Below are positions 6,470 through 13,306 of a stretch of 17,145 bases of DNA, in pieces (positions within the stretch are counted from its first letter, which is position 1; the number at the start of each line of letters is the position of its first letter). The notes under the pieces were generated by a model that worked only from the letters and a program-made list of their open reading frames with translations, did no database searches and was not told the origin of the DNA. The position numbers and the translations under genes were made by a program. Source of the DNA: an uncultured bacterium (GTDB taxonomy: Bacteria; Planctomycetota; UBA1135; GCA-002686595); contig CAJXRJ010000067.1 of NCBI GenBank assembly GCA_913058555.1, positions 1-17,145 of the forward strand, read 5' to 3'.

Positions 6470-7621
6470 GGGCGCCGCGTACTCGGTGCGCCGCATCTCT
6501 GGATGGTACCCCTCGCTATCGATGCGCATGAGCCGCCCGTCCAAGATGCCTACGGTGAACTGGTCGTCCGAGGATCCGCAGAGGTAGGAGTAGCCCTGTA
6601 GCTTGGTGCCCGAGAGCAGCTTGCCGGTTTCCCAGCTAAAGGCCGCGCGGTGCAGGATGGTCATGCCGTGGGAAAAGCACCGCGCCGCACCCTTGGCGTG
6701 CGACACGCCGATGCCGCCGGGGTTGCCGCCGCCAAAGCTAATCTCCCAGCGGAAGCTGCAGTCCTTCGGGTCGACGAGGAGCACGGTGCCGGCCGAGCTG
6801 ATGCCAAAGCTCAGCAACCCGCTCCCGTTGTCGAAGTCGAGGCTCGACACAAATCCACCGAGCGGTGCGCTAGAAAGGGGCGCCTCTAACGAGGCCTTGA
6901 TCTCACCGCTTTTTGGGTCCACGAATAGCACCGTGACGGGATCTTGCAGCTCGGGGCCGGCGGCGCCCACGGCCATGAGGTCTTCGCTGATGAACTCCAC
7001 GAGCGTGGCGTGGTATCGCGCGGGGAAAGGAAGGAGCCCGGAGAGTTCACCGCTCTGGATCCACTGGAACCCGTTCTCCTGCAGAGCGACGACTCGGCTT
7101 CCGGAGGGAGAGACTGCCAGGTCCCTAATCCTGCTCTCGCAAGTCCAGTCCTTGTGGCTCGCTGGGGGCTTTCCGAAGTGGGCGAGGACGACCTTTTTCC
7201 CCCCGAACCTCGCCGCGAGAAACTGGCCTTCTGGGTCATAGGCGGTGACTTTGGCTTTTCTGCCGATCGAGCAGCGGCCCAACTCCTCAAAGGTGTCCCG
7301 TTTGCGCAGTACTGCCAGTCCGCGGGAGTCGCGCGTCACCACGCGACCATCGCCCAATTCGTGAAAACTAGCCCGCGCGCCGACGTGATCGATGGTCTCA
7401 GCCACGGCTTCCATGGAGTTGAGATCGATGCGCCGAACCAGGCCCCCGTCGGTGGTGATGAGGGCGGCGCCAGTGCCGGGCAGGATGCTGCAGCTCAAGG
7501 TCTCTTGGACCACTGGCCTCACAGCGACTTCGGTGGGCGGGATAGCTACAGGCTTCTGGGGCCCGATGGGAAAGGCGCTCAGGGGGAGGAAGAAAGCGGC
7601 GCGGAGCGAGCAACTTCTCAT
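6431..7621 (-). CDS. Exported beta-propeller-like protein
   Basis: A 396-residue protein from ATG 7619-7621. The open frame continues upstream (to 8083) into the opposing sigma-factor gene. A second ATG at 7681 would add 20 residues, but the 7621 start gives a normal signal peptide: Arg-rich MRSCSLRAAFFLPLSAFPIG (1-20), with cleavage probably just after. The rest is a run of beta-strand repeats of the WD40/PQQ type, with blade-like phrases such as IRDLAVSPSGSRVVAL (165-180), VTVLFVDPKSGEIKASL (229-245) and GTVLLVDPKDCSFRWEI (278-294). These repeat a value-then-VDP pattern, and the predicted fold is a propeller in the periplasm or outside the cell. No catalytic motif is seen. It overlaps mnmD convergently by 39 bp and is divergent from the sigma gene, with 123 bp between the two starts. 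The binding partner is unknown. Confidence 0.82.
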   Translation of the reverse strand: MRSCSLRAAFFLPLSAFPIGPQKPVAIPPTEVAVRPVVQETLSCSILPGTGAALITTDGGLVRRIDLNSMEAVAETIDHVGARASFHELGDGRVVTRDSRGLAVLRKRDTFEELGRCSIGRKAKVTAYDPEGQFLAARFGGKKVVLAHFGKPPASHKDWTCESRIRDLAVSPSGSRVVALQENGFQWIQSGELSGLLPFPARYHATLVEFISEDLMAVGAAGPELQDPVTVLFVDPKSGEIKASLEAPLSSAPLGGFVSSLDFDNGSGLLSFGISSAGTVLLVDPKDCSFRWEISFGGGNPGGIGVSHAKGAARCFSHGMTILHRAAFSWETGKLLSGTKLQGYSYLCGSSDDQFTVGILDGRLMRIDSEGYHPEMRRTEYAAPLAGGLAVFSQPR

Positions 7622-7744
7622 GTCGCGAGAATAGCACCACCCCGTCAGCTCTAGTGGGAGCAGAATGGCGCCAGCGCCCATGCGCCTCGCCCTCGGCTCC
7701 GGAATCGGCTCCAATGGTGTCCGTGCTCCTCCGGGCGATCCACC
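7622..7744. promoter_or_regulatory. Divergent promoter region, propeller / sigma gene
   Basis: 123 bp separates the starts of the exported propeller gene (-) and the ECF sigma gene (+), so promoters for both should lie here or in adjacent coding sequence. On the reverse strand TATTCT lies about 9 nt before the propeller ATG, but no -35 box sits at the right distance. No repeat or operator is apparent. ECF genes are often autoregulated, but this cannot be seen here. Confidence 0.35.
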
Positions 7745-8335
7745 ATGGACGAAACTCAAGCAACCAGGCTCCTGAACCGAATCCAGGCAGGCGATGAAGG
7801 CGCCACCGCCGAGCTCTTGCCGCTGCTCTATGACGAGCTGAAGCGCATCGCCCGGGAAAACATGGCGCGGGAGCGCGGCGGGCACACGCTGCAGCCCACG
7901 GCGCTCGTTCACGAGGCGTGGCTGCGGCTTGTGGGGGGCAACGCAGCCAATTCCGATGAGGGCCCTGGGTTCAACGGCCGTGAGCACTTCCTGAAGGCGG
8001 CGGCTCTCGTCATGCGCCGGGTCCTCGTGGATCACGCCCGGGCCCGCAACTCGGAGAAACGCGGAGGTGGAGCGCAGGGACACGAGGTCGTGGAGCTCGA
8101 TGAGATCGTCGATCGGTTCGAGTCTGAGGGCACAGACCTTGTGGACCTCGACGACGCGTTGACGGAACTGGCGAGAACCGATGAGGAGCTTGCGCGGATT
8201 GTCGAGCTCCGGACTTTTGCGGGGCTGACCATGGACGAGGTGGCCGCGGCGCTGGGCGTGTCCAAGGCCACGGCCGAGCGCCGGGCGCGGGTGGCGCGGG
8301 TGTGGCTCGCGGATGCCCTGGGCCGTGGCGAGTAG
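7745..8335 (+). CDS. ECF-family RNA polymerase sigma factor
   Basis: A 196-residue sigma-70 family protein of the ECF subfamily common in Acidobacteria and Planctomycetota (Sigma70_ECF PF07638 / TIGR02999). Region 2 lies at about 8-100. It includes LLPLLYDELKRIARENMARE (24-43), the family hallmark HTLQPTALVHEAWLRL (47-62) and FLKAAALVMRRVLVDHARAR (82-101), which contact core polymerase and the -10 element. Region 4 lies at about 135-192, with the helix-turn-helix LTMDEVAAALGVSKATAERR (161-180) for -35 binding. Length is normal, so the gene is intact. Relatives often sit next to a membrane Ser/Thr kinase or an anti-sigma gene; here neither is adjacent. The ATG at 7745 is the only start that keeps the whole of region 2, and it has no Shine-Dalgarno sequence. 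Its regulator and target promoters are unknown. Confidence 0.95.
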   Translation: MDETQATRLLNRIQAGDEGATAELLPLLYDELKRIARENMARERGGHTLQPTALVHEAWLRLVGGNAANSDEGPGFNGREHFLKAAALVMRRVLVDHARARNSEKRGGGAQGHEVVELDEIVDRFESEGTDLVDLDDALTELARTDEELARIVELRTFAGLTMDEVAAALGVSKATAERRARVARVWLADALGRGE

Positions 8336-8339
8336 CTCG

Positions 8340-8364
8340 CGCGGTCTTCAGGTCCTCGACCGCG
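8340..8364 (+). terminator. Candidate hairpin after the sigma gene
   Basis: CGCGGTC (8340-8346) and GACCGCG (8358-8364) form a perfect 7-bp GC stem with an 11-nt loop, starting 4 nt after the sigma stop codon. The following sequence has no T tract, so an intrinsic terminator is plausible but not proven. The remaining gap to the radical SAM gene (8365-8604) has no convincing gene, repeat or promoter that I can see. Confidence 0.4.
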
Positions 8365-8604
8365 ACTGGGGGGCACGGAAGACGGAACATAGGCGAAGTC
8401 CCAGGGGCGGGGTCCAGACGGATCGACCTCCGGCCCCGGGAATGCCGTCCCCGCGGAAGTCAAGGCATCGGGACAGGCGGTCGATACAGGCGCTGTACCG
8501 AGACGGCGGGGCATGAGAGTGTCCCAAGACGCTTCACTATGGTGGGCAAGGCATCACCTGGGCCCTCGTAGGGGTAGTGTGCCGTGTAGTTTCGAGGTCC
8601 TGTT

Positions 8605-9753
8605 ATGCCGAATCCATCCCACGCTATTCGCGCTTTGCGACCGTTCCTCGGGCGCCACCCGCGGCTGAAACAGACGCTCAAGAACGTCGACGACGGGCTG
8701 TCCCGTTCGAAGGCCGCCCTCGCGACAAAGTTCCCGTCCCTGATCCAGCCTGGGCCGCGGCAGCTGACGATCGCCATCACCGCCCAGTGCAACTTCCGTT
8801 GCATCGGCTGCCGGTACGGCCGCGACTTCATGGTGGGGGAGCAGCTTTCGCTGGACACCATCAAGGAGGTCCTCGATGACGCCCGTGGGGCCGGGGTCAA
8901 TACGGTGCGCTTTTACGGCGGCGAGCCGCTCCTGCATAAGGACCTGCACCACATGGTGCGCTACGCCACCGACCTTGGGATCGAGGTCTACGTAACGACG
9001 AATGCGGTGCTCCTCGATCGCCGCGCGGACGAGCTCGTGGACGCGGGACTCAAATGGGTCTCCATGGGCTTCTATGGGTTCGGCGACACGTTCGATGCCT
9101 ACACCCAGCGCCCCGGCAAGTTCGAGGAGTTCATCGAGAGCGTCACGAACGTACGTGCTCGCCACCGGGAAACCCTGGACGTGCAGCTCAACTACGTGGT
9201 GGTTCGGCCCCTGGCGAGCGTCGAGAAACTCAATGAGGCCTGGGCCTTCGCGGTCGAGCATGATCTCTTCTTCCACCTCGACCTGTACGGATACTCCGTG
9301 CCCTTCTTCAGCCGGGGGCCGGAAGACGAGCTGGCGTTCCTCCCCGGGGACGAGCCCATGCTGGCCGCCCTTGTGGAGCGCCTTCTCGAGCTGAAGGCCG
9401 AGCGTCCACATCGTTTTCCCCATGCCGATGCGTTCATCCGCTCGATCCCCGACTGGGTGACGAAGTGCGAGGACATGCGTGTCCCGTGCGACGCGTACCA
9501 GCTCCTTTGGATCGGGGCCGACGGCTCGCTGCAGCTCTGCGATACGGCGTTCCCCCTCGGCAACGTTAACGAGACGCGCCTTCGGGACCTGGTCTTCACG
9601 GACAAGCACAAGCGCGCTGCCCGCGACGGCTTCCAGCTCAAGTGCCCCAACTGCACCTGCAAAGTCGACAGCCGCATCCGCCGGCACGGGCCGAGTTGGC
9701 GCAAGTACAGTCAACCCGCTGGCGCCGCCACTGGCCTGATGGGAGGGCAATAG
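8605..9753 (+). CDS. Radical SAM protein with SPASM-like C-terminus (A)
   Basis: A 382-residue radical SAM enzyme. ITAQCNFRCIGCRYGRDFM (58-76) contains the CxxxCxxC site (Cys62, 66, 69) for the SAM-bound 4Fe-4S cluster that makes the 5'-deoxyadenosyl radical. YGGEPLLHKDL (104-114) is the GGE motif that holds the SAM amino group. The C-terminal third carries Cys288, Cys295, the pair-spacing Cys295/GADGSLQL/Cys312, and a terminal CPNCTC (Cys347, 350, 352). This resembles the auxiliary-cluster SPASM/twitch domain of peptide- or sugar-modifying members. An extra N-terminal segment of about 50 basic residues precedes the barrel. It starts at ATG 8605 with GAGG about 8 nt upstream. It is paralogous to, and 2 bp from, the next gene, so the two are almost certainly cotranscribed. 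No precursor-peptide gene is evident and the substrate is unknown. Confidence 0.93.
   Translation: MPNPSHAIRALRPFLGRHPRLKQTLKNVDDGLSRSKAALATKFPSLIQPGPRQLTIAITAQCNFRCIGCRYGRDFMVGEQLSLDTIKEVLDDARGAGVNTVRFYGGEPLLHKDLHHMVRYATDLGIEVYVTTNAVLLDRRADELVDAGLKWVSMGFYGFGDTFDAYTQRPGKFEEFIESVTNVRARHRETLDVQLNYVVVRPLASVEKLNEAWAFAVEHDLFFHLDLYGYSVPFFSRGPEDELAFLPGDEPMLAALVERLLELKAERPHRFPHADAFIRSIPDWVTKCEDMRVPCDAYQLLWIGADGSLQLCDTAFPLGNVNETRLRDLVFTDKHKRAARDGFQLKCPNCTCKVDSRIRRHGPSWRKYSQPAGAATGLMGGQ
9741..9747 (+). promoter_or_regulatory. Strong ribosome binding site inside the upstream gene
   Basis: GGGAGGG lies 8 nt before the ATG at 9756, within the last codons of the first radical SAM gene. It fixes the start of the second gene and suggests translational coupling of the pair. 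It stands out because most starts in this window lack a visible Shine-Dalgarno sequence. Confidence 0.75.
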
Positions 9754-9755
9754 CC

Positions 9756-10877
9756 ATGGGCAAGATCCTCCGTAAGGGTCGCGACGCCATCCGCGCCGCA
9801 GTGCGGGACAAACCCGGGATCAAGAGCGCGCTCGTGAGCGCCGAGGACAGCGTGGAGATGTGGAAGCACTCCCTCGCGAAGCGGTTCCCGTCCCTCATCA
9901 AGCCGCGCACCCGCAAGATGACCGTGGCCATCACCGCCCAATGCAACCTGCGTTGCGTAGGCTGCAAATACGGTCGCGACTTCATGCCGGGCCACGTCCT
10001 GTCCCTCGACATGGTCAAGGGCCTCATGGACGACGGCCGTGCGGCGGGAGCGGAGACCATTCGCCTCTACGGCGGCGAGCCGCTCCTGCATAAGGACCTG
10101 CCCGCCATGATCGAGCACGGCATCGACATCGGTCTGCGGGTTTACGTCACCACCAACGGCGTGCTCCTGGAGCGACGCATCGACGAGATGTACGACGCGG
10201 GCCTGCGGGACATCACCCTCGGCTACTACGGCACGGGGGCGAGGTACGACGCGTACACCCAGCGCGGCGAGCGCTTCGACAAGATGGAGGCCGGCGTCGC
10301 GGCCGTGCGGGAGCGCTACGGCAAGGAGGTGGGCATGCAGCTCAACTTCCTCATCATGCGGCCCTCCTGCGACGACGAGGCGCTCCAGGGGGCTTGGGAT
10401 TTCGCGGAGCGCTATGACATGTCGTTCCATACCGACCTCGTGCACTACTCCCTGCCCTACTTCACCGAGGGGCTCGATTCAGAGATCCAGTTCCGGCCCG
10501 AGGATGGACCGAAGCTTCAGCGCATGGCGGATCAGCTCGTGGCGCTCAAGGAGGCGCATCCGAAGCGCATCCCTGAGTCCATCGAGAGCCTGCGTTCCAT
10601 TCCCGATTGGCTCACGAAGGGCCCGGACATGCGCATTCCATGCGACGTGTACAACATGGTCTGGATTGGCGCCGACGGGTCCGTGAAGCTCTGCTACGTC
10701 ACCTTCGACCTCGGCAACCTGCACGACCAGCGGCTGTCGGAGATGCTGTACTCAGAGACCCACACGGCGGCGACGCGCAGCGCCTTCAAGCTTGAGTGTC
10801 CCAACTGCCACTGCGAGCGGGACAGCCGGATCAAGAAGGACCGCGGCGCGAAGCGGCTCTACGGCTCCAAAGCCTGA
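9756..10877 (+). CDS. Radical SAM protein with SPASM-like C-terminus (B)
   Basis: A 373-residue paralogue of the preceding enzyme, about half identical by eye over the whole length. The radical SAM site is ITAQCNLRCVGCKYGRDFM (59-77; Cys63, 67, 70), with the GGE motif in YGGEPLLHKDL (105-115). The C-terminal cysteines align one for one with the neighbour: Cys296, Cys313 and CPNCHC (Cys348, 351, 353). The Cys288 of protein A is replaced by Gly. The start at ATG 9756 follows GGGAGGG at 9741-9747. An in-frame extension back to 9642 would overlap the first gene and has no family match. The last 47 bp overlap the convergent glycosyltransferase gene. Both active-site clusters look intact, so neither copy is a decayed duplicate. 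They may act as partners or on two related substrates. The glycosyltransferase downstream is on the other strand and gives no direct functional link. Confidence 0.93.
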   Translation: MGKILRKGRDAIRAAVRDKPGIKSALVSAEDSVEMWKHSLAKRFPSLIKPRTRKMTVAITAQCNLRCVGCKYGRDFMPGHVLSLDMVKGLMDDGRAAGAETIRLYGGEPLLHKDLPAMIEHGIDIGLRVYVTTNGVLLERRIDEMYDAGLRDITLGYYGTGARYDAYTQRGERFDKMEAGVAAVRERYGKEVGMQLNFLIMRPSCDDEALQGAWDFAERYDMSFHTDLVHYSLPYFTEGLDSEIQFRPEDGPKLQRMADQLVALKEAHPKRIPESIESLRSIPDWLTKGPDMRIPCDVYNMVWIGADGSVKLCYVTFDLGNLHDQRLSEMLYSETHTAATRSAFKLECPNCHCERDSRIKKDRGAKRLYGSKA

Positions 10878-11952
10878 CGTAGCTCTGCCACTCGGCCTCC
10901 GCGCTGTAGTCAGCGGCGCGCGCCCGGACGCGAGCACCCAGGGTCGCGCGGGTTGCCGCGTCGTTTGCGAGGGCTTCGAGGGTGTTCGCGAGCGCCCCAA
11001 CGGAGCGCGGGGGCACAAAATGGGCCGCCGGAGCGTCGGTGCCCTTGAGCAGCATCTCCGGCATGCCGCCGACGGCCGTGACGCAACACGCCAGCCCCGT
11101 GCCCATGGCCTCCAGGAGCGCCCGCGGCGCCGCCTCGTGGTCAGAAACGAGGGCGAATATGTCGGCGCCCCGCAAGAGCTCCGGCACGTCTTCGGCCCGC
11201 GGGAGGATCTGAATGCCCTCCGGTTGCACCGCGGCTTTGGCTTCGAGTTCGCCGAGCATCGGGCCGTCGCCGGCCACCGTGAGCTCCAGGGGGATACCCT
11301 TTGCACGGACCTTCTGAACCGCTTCGATCAGGTCGACCGTGCGCTTGATGGGATCGGCCCTGGCCAATGACACCACGCGCACGATCGAGTCGCCCCGTGG
11401 CTCCCCGTCGGCTGGCACAAACCGTTCCAGGTCGACGCCATTCCAGATGACCTCCGGTCGGCGGCTCCATCCAAGCTCCGTCAGCACATCGCCGAGCTCC
11501 TGGCTGACCGCCACGATGCCCGCGTGCCGGCCGCTGGCCCAGCGCGTGAGGCGTCGAGCCTTCGGGGTGTCGTGGCCGGGTTTGGTGTGGAAGGTCCCGA
11601 AAAGGGCGGCCCTGCGCCAGGGGAGATTGGCCAAGGCCCCATAGACGATGGCCGTGTCGTTGTGGGCGTGCAGGACTTCGCTATCGGTGTCCCGCAGGAA
11701 CCGCCGAACCCTGCGCGCGAACCTGAGGTCGAGGCCGGGGCCGCGTGGGATGAACTCCCAGGGAACGTCCCCGGGATCAAAGTCCCCCGCGCCCGGGCGG
11801 TACGGCGCGTCGAAGAGCAGGAGGCGATGATCGTGTCCCTCCGCGCGCGCCCGCTTCGCGAGGTCGAGCACCACGCGCTCCTTGCCACCAACCTCGAGGC
11901 TGCTGACGAGGTGCACCAGCCGCGACGGCGGCCGCGACCCTTCGGCGGTCAC
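10831..11952 (-). CDS. Family 4 (GT-B) glycosyltransferase
   Basis: A 373-residue GT4 family glycosyltransferase (Glyco_transf_4 plus Glycos_transf_1), predicted cytoplasmic, using a nucleotide-sugar donor. The N-terminal Rossmann half has LVHLVSSLEVGGKERVVLDL (12-31), the acceptor-side glycine loop. The donor half has VIWNGVDLERF (168-178), LTVAGDGPMLGELE (224-237) and SDHEAAPRALLEAMGTGL (270-287). The last fits the E-x7-E donor-binding motif with Glu273 and Glu281. The start is GTG at 11950-11952, overlapping the stop of the upstream mmcQ-like gene in GTGA. The longer frame to 12054 is rejected because the 34 extra residues overlap that gene and precede the normal N-terminus. It is the last gene of the leftward operon and overlaps the convergent radical SAM gene by 47 bp. 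The sugar and acceptor cannot be told from the sequence. Confidence 0.92.
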   Translation of the reverse strand: MTAEGSRPPSRLVHLVSSLEVGGKERVVLDLAKRARAEGHDHRLLLFDAPYRPGAGDFDPGDVPWEFIPRGPGLDLRFARRVRRFLRDTDSEVLHAHNDTAIVYGALANLPWRRAALFGTFHTKPGHDTPKARRLTRWASGRHAGIVAVSQELGDVLTELGWSRRPEVIWNGVDLERFVPADGEPRGDSIVRVVSLARADPIKRTVDLIEAVQKVRAKGIPLELTVAGDGPMLGELEAKAAVQPEGIQILPRAEDVPELLRGADIFALVSDHEAAPRALLEAMGTGLACCVTAVGGMPEMLLKGTDAPAAHFVPPRSVGALANTLEALANDAATRATLGARVRARAADYSAEAEWQSYVRLWSRRAASRRGPS

Positions 11953-12254
11953 GGCTCGGCCCGGCGCTCCCAGGCGTCCGACAGCCAGCCTTCGAGATCC
12001 GCCTTCTTGACCTTGGTGAGGTCCACGCGGAGAGCGGCGAGCTTCTTGCCCCACATCTGTCCCTCGCAGGGCCCTGGGTGGGACTCCAGCGCAGCACGGA
12101 TGTCGTCCTCGTGCAGCATCACGTTGGCGTGGGACTCGTCGGGCAGGGTGACAAAGATCTTGGTCTTCACCCGGAACGACGGGAACCCGTGGTGGTCCTG
12201 TTCGACGGTGCCCGGCAGCGCGAGGCAGAACTTGCGAATGGCGCTGTGGTTCAT
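11949..12254 (-). CDS. MmcQ/YjbR family (DUF419) protein
   Basis: A 101-residue protein of the MmcQ/YjbR family (PF04237). Visible family marks are the N-terminal IRKFCLALPGTVEQDHHGFPSF, the strand pair FRVKTKIFVTLPDE, and the C-terminal MWGKKLAALRVDLTKV with the tryptophan/glycine turn, followed by the closing helix WLSDAW. The fold resembles a double-wing DNA-binding domain. The biochemical role of the family is not settled. The ATG (12252-12254) overlaps the upstream esterase stop in ATGA, and its own TGA overlaps the downstream glycosyltransferase GTG. Expression therefore looks coupled to both neighbours. Confidence 0.9.
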   Translation of the reverse strand: MNHSAIRKFCLALPGTVEQDHHGFPSFRVKTKIFVTLPDESHANVMLHEDDIRAALESHPGPCEGQMWGKKLAALRVDLTKVKKADLEGWLSDAWERRAEP

Positions 12255-13306
12255 TGGGCGGTTCCGGTCGAGCGCGTCAGCGCCGCGGTGAGCTTCGGCA
12301 GGACTTCGCCATAGCGCCCGTCGAGTCCGAAGTGCCCACCGTCGTGCTCTTCGTATTCAAAGGGCACGCCCAGGGCCTTGAGCTTGGCCGTGAGCTGGCG
12401 CGCGCCGAACTGGAGTCCGAACTCGTCCTTGCGGCCGGCTTCGATGTAGAGGAGGTCCAGGGCCTTGAGCTCCTTGGCGTTGTGCTCGGCGGCCATCAGC
12501 GGATCGAAGGCGAGGAAACGCTTCCACACGTCGGGACGGCGCTCGCAGGTCTCGGGGTCGAAGGGGAGATCGAAGCCCCAGGCGGAGGCGGGATTCGGCG
12601 CATAACACGCCGACATGGCGATCACGTTGATCGCCGCGTGGCCGTCGCCGCCGAGGTCGTGCGAATCCTCAAAAGCCGCAAGCCACGGGCGCGGGTCGCC
12701 GCCGTGGGGGAGAAGCGCGCGGGCGGCGCCGATCATCTCGTGGCCCAAGGGGAGCTCGAAGGCGCAGTCGCCGCTGATGGAGGCCGCCACCTGGAAGGCA
12801 CCAGGCTTGGTCATCGCGAGGTGCAGCGCGCCGAAGCCGCCCGAACTCTTGCCGCAGACGGCCCGTGCCCCGGGCAGGACCCCATAGGTCTCATCAATGA
12901 ACGCCGGCAGCTCGTCCCCGACGTAGTCGGCGTAGCGGCCGACCGCCGCGCTATTCACATACTGGCTGCCACCGAGCTTCGTGAAGGCGTCCGGGATCAC
13001 CAGGATCGCGCCCTTGTCGCCGGACTGTTGGAGCGCCTTGTCGTAGGCGGCCACGGCGCCTCCGCGCCAGGGGTGCGACTCTAAAAGCGCCTGCCCGCGC
13101 CCCGTGAATCCCGCGAGCAGGAAGATCACCGGCAGCGCCTCGCCCTCGAGCGCTGCGGGGGGCAGGTACACGGGCACCTCGCGCACGTGGGGGTCGCCGA
13201 GGGCGTTGCCCCGGAGGGCCTCACTCTCAAATGGACGGGCCTCGATGGCGCCGAACATCGGCTGGTGGTACCCGGCCGCGCTTCGCCGGAAGGGTGTCGT
13301 TGTCAT
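12251..13306 (-). CDS. Putative esterase, alpha/beta hydrolase (esterase D-like)
   Basis: A 351-residue serine hydrolase of the putative esterase family (PF00756). The oxyanion side is LPVIFLLAGFTGRG (58-71). The nucleophile elbow is CGKSSGGFGAL (151-161), with Ser154 in GKSSG. Asp294 in EAGRKDEF and His325 in HDGGHFG complete the likely catalytic triad. No signal peptide is visible, so it is probably cytoplasmic. The substrate may be an acyl ester, a feruloyl-type ester or an S-formyl thiol; none can be chosen from the sequence. ATG 13304-13306 overlaps the adenosine deaminase TGA in ATGA, and the stop overlaps the mmcQ-like start. Length and core motifs are normal. The frame is the second gene of the leftward operon. 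Confidence 0.9.
   Translation of the reverse strand: MTTTPFRRSAAGYHQPMFGAIEARPFESEALRGNALGDPHVREVPVYLPPAALEGEALPVIFLLAGFTGRGQALLESHPWRGGAVAAYDKALQQSGDKGAILVIPDAFTKLGGSQYVNSAAVGRYADYVGDELPAFIDETYGVLPGARAVCGKSSGGFGALHLAMTKPGAFQVAASISGDCAFELPLGHEMIGAARALLPHGGDPRPWLAAFEDSHDLGGDGHAAINVIAMSACYAPNPASAWGFDLPFDPETCERRPDVWKRFLAFDPLMAAEHNAKELKALDLLYIEAGRKDEFGLQFGARQLTAKLKALGVPFEYEEHDGGHFGLDGRYGEVLPKLTAALTRSTGTAQ

Noticed and set aside
8302..8604. Small + strand ORFs (8302-8571, 8313-8516) before the radical SAM genes as possible precursor peptides
   Set aside because: They start inside the sigma gene, have shadow-like Arg/Gly/Pro-rich composition, and show no leader/core pattern or clustered Cys/Thr/Ser core. 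Not supportable as a RiPP precursor.
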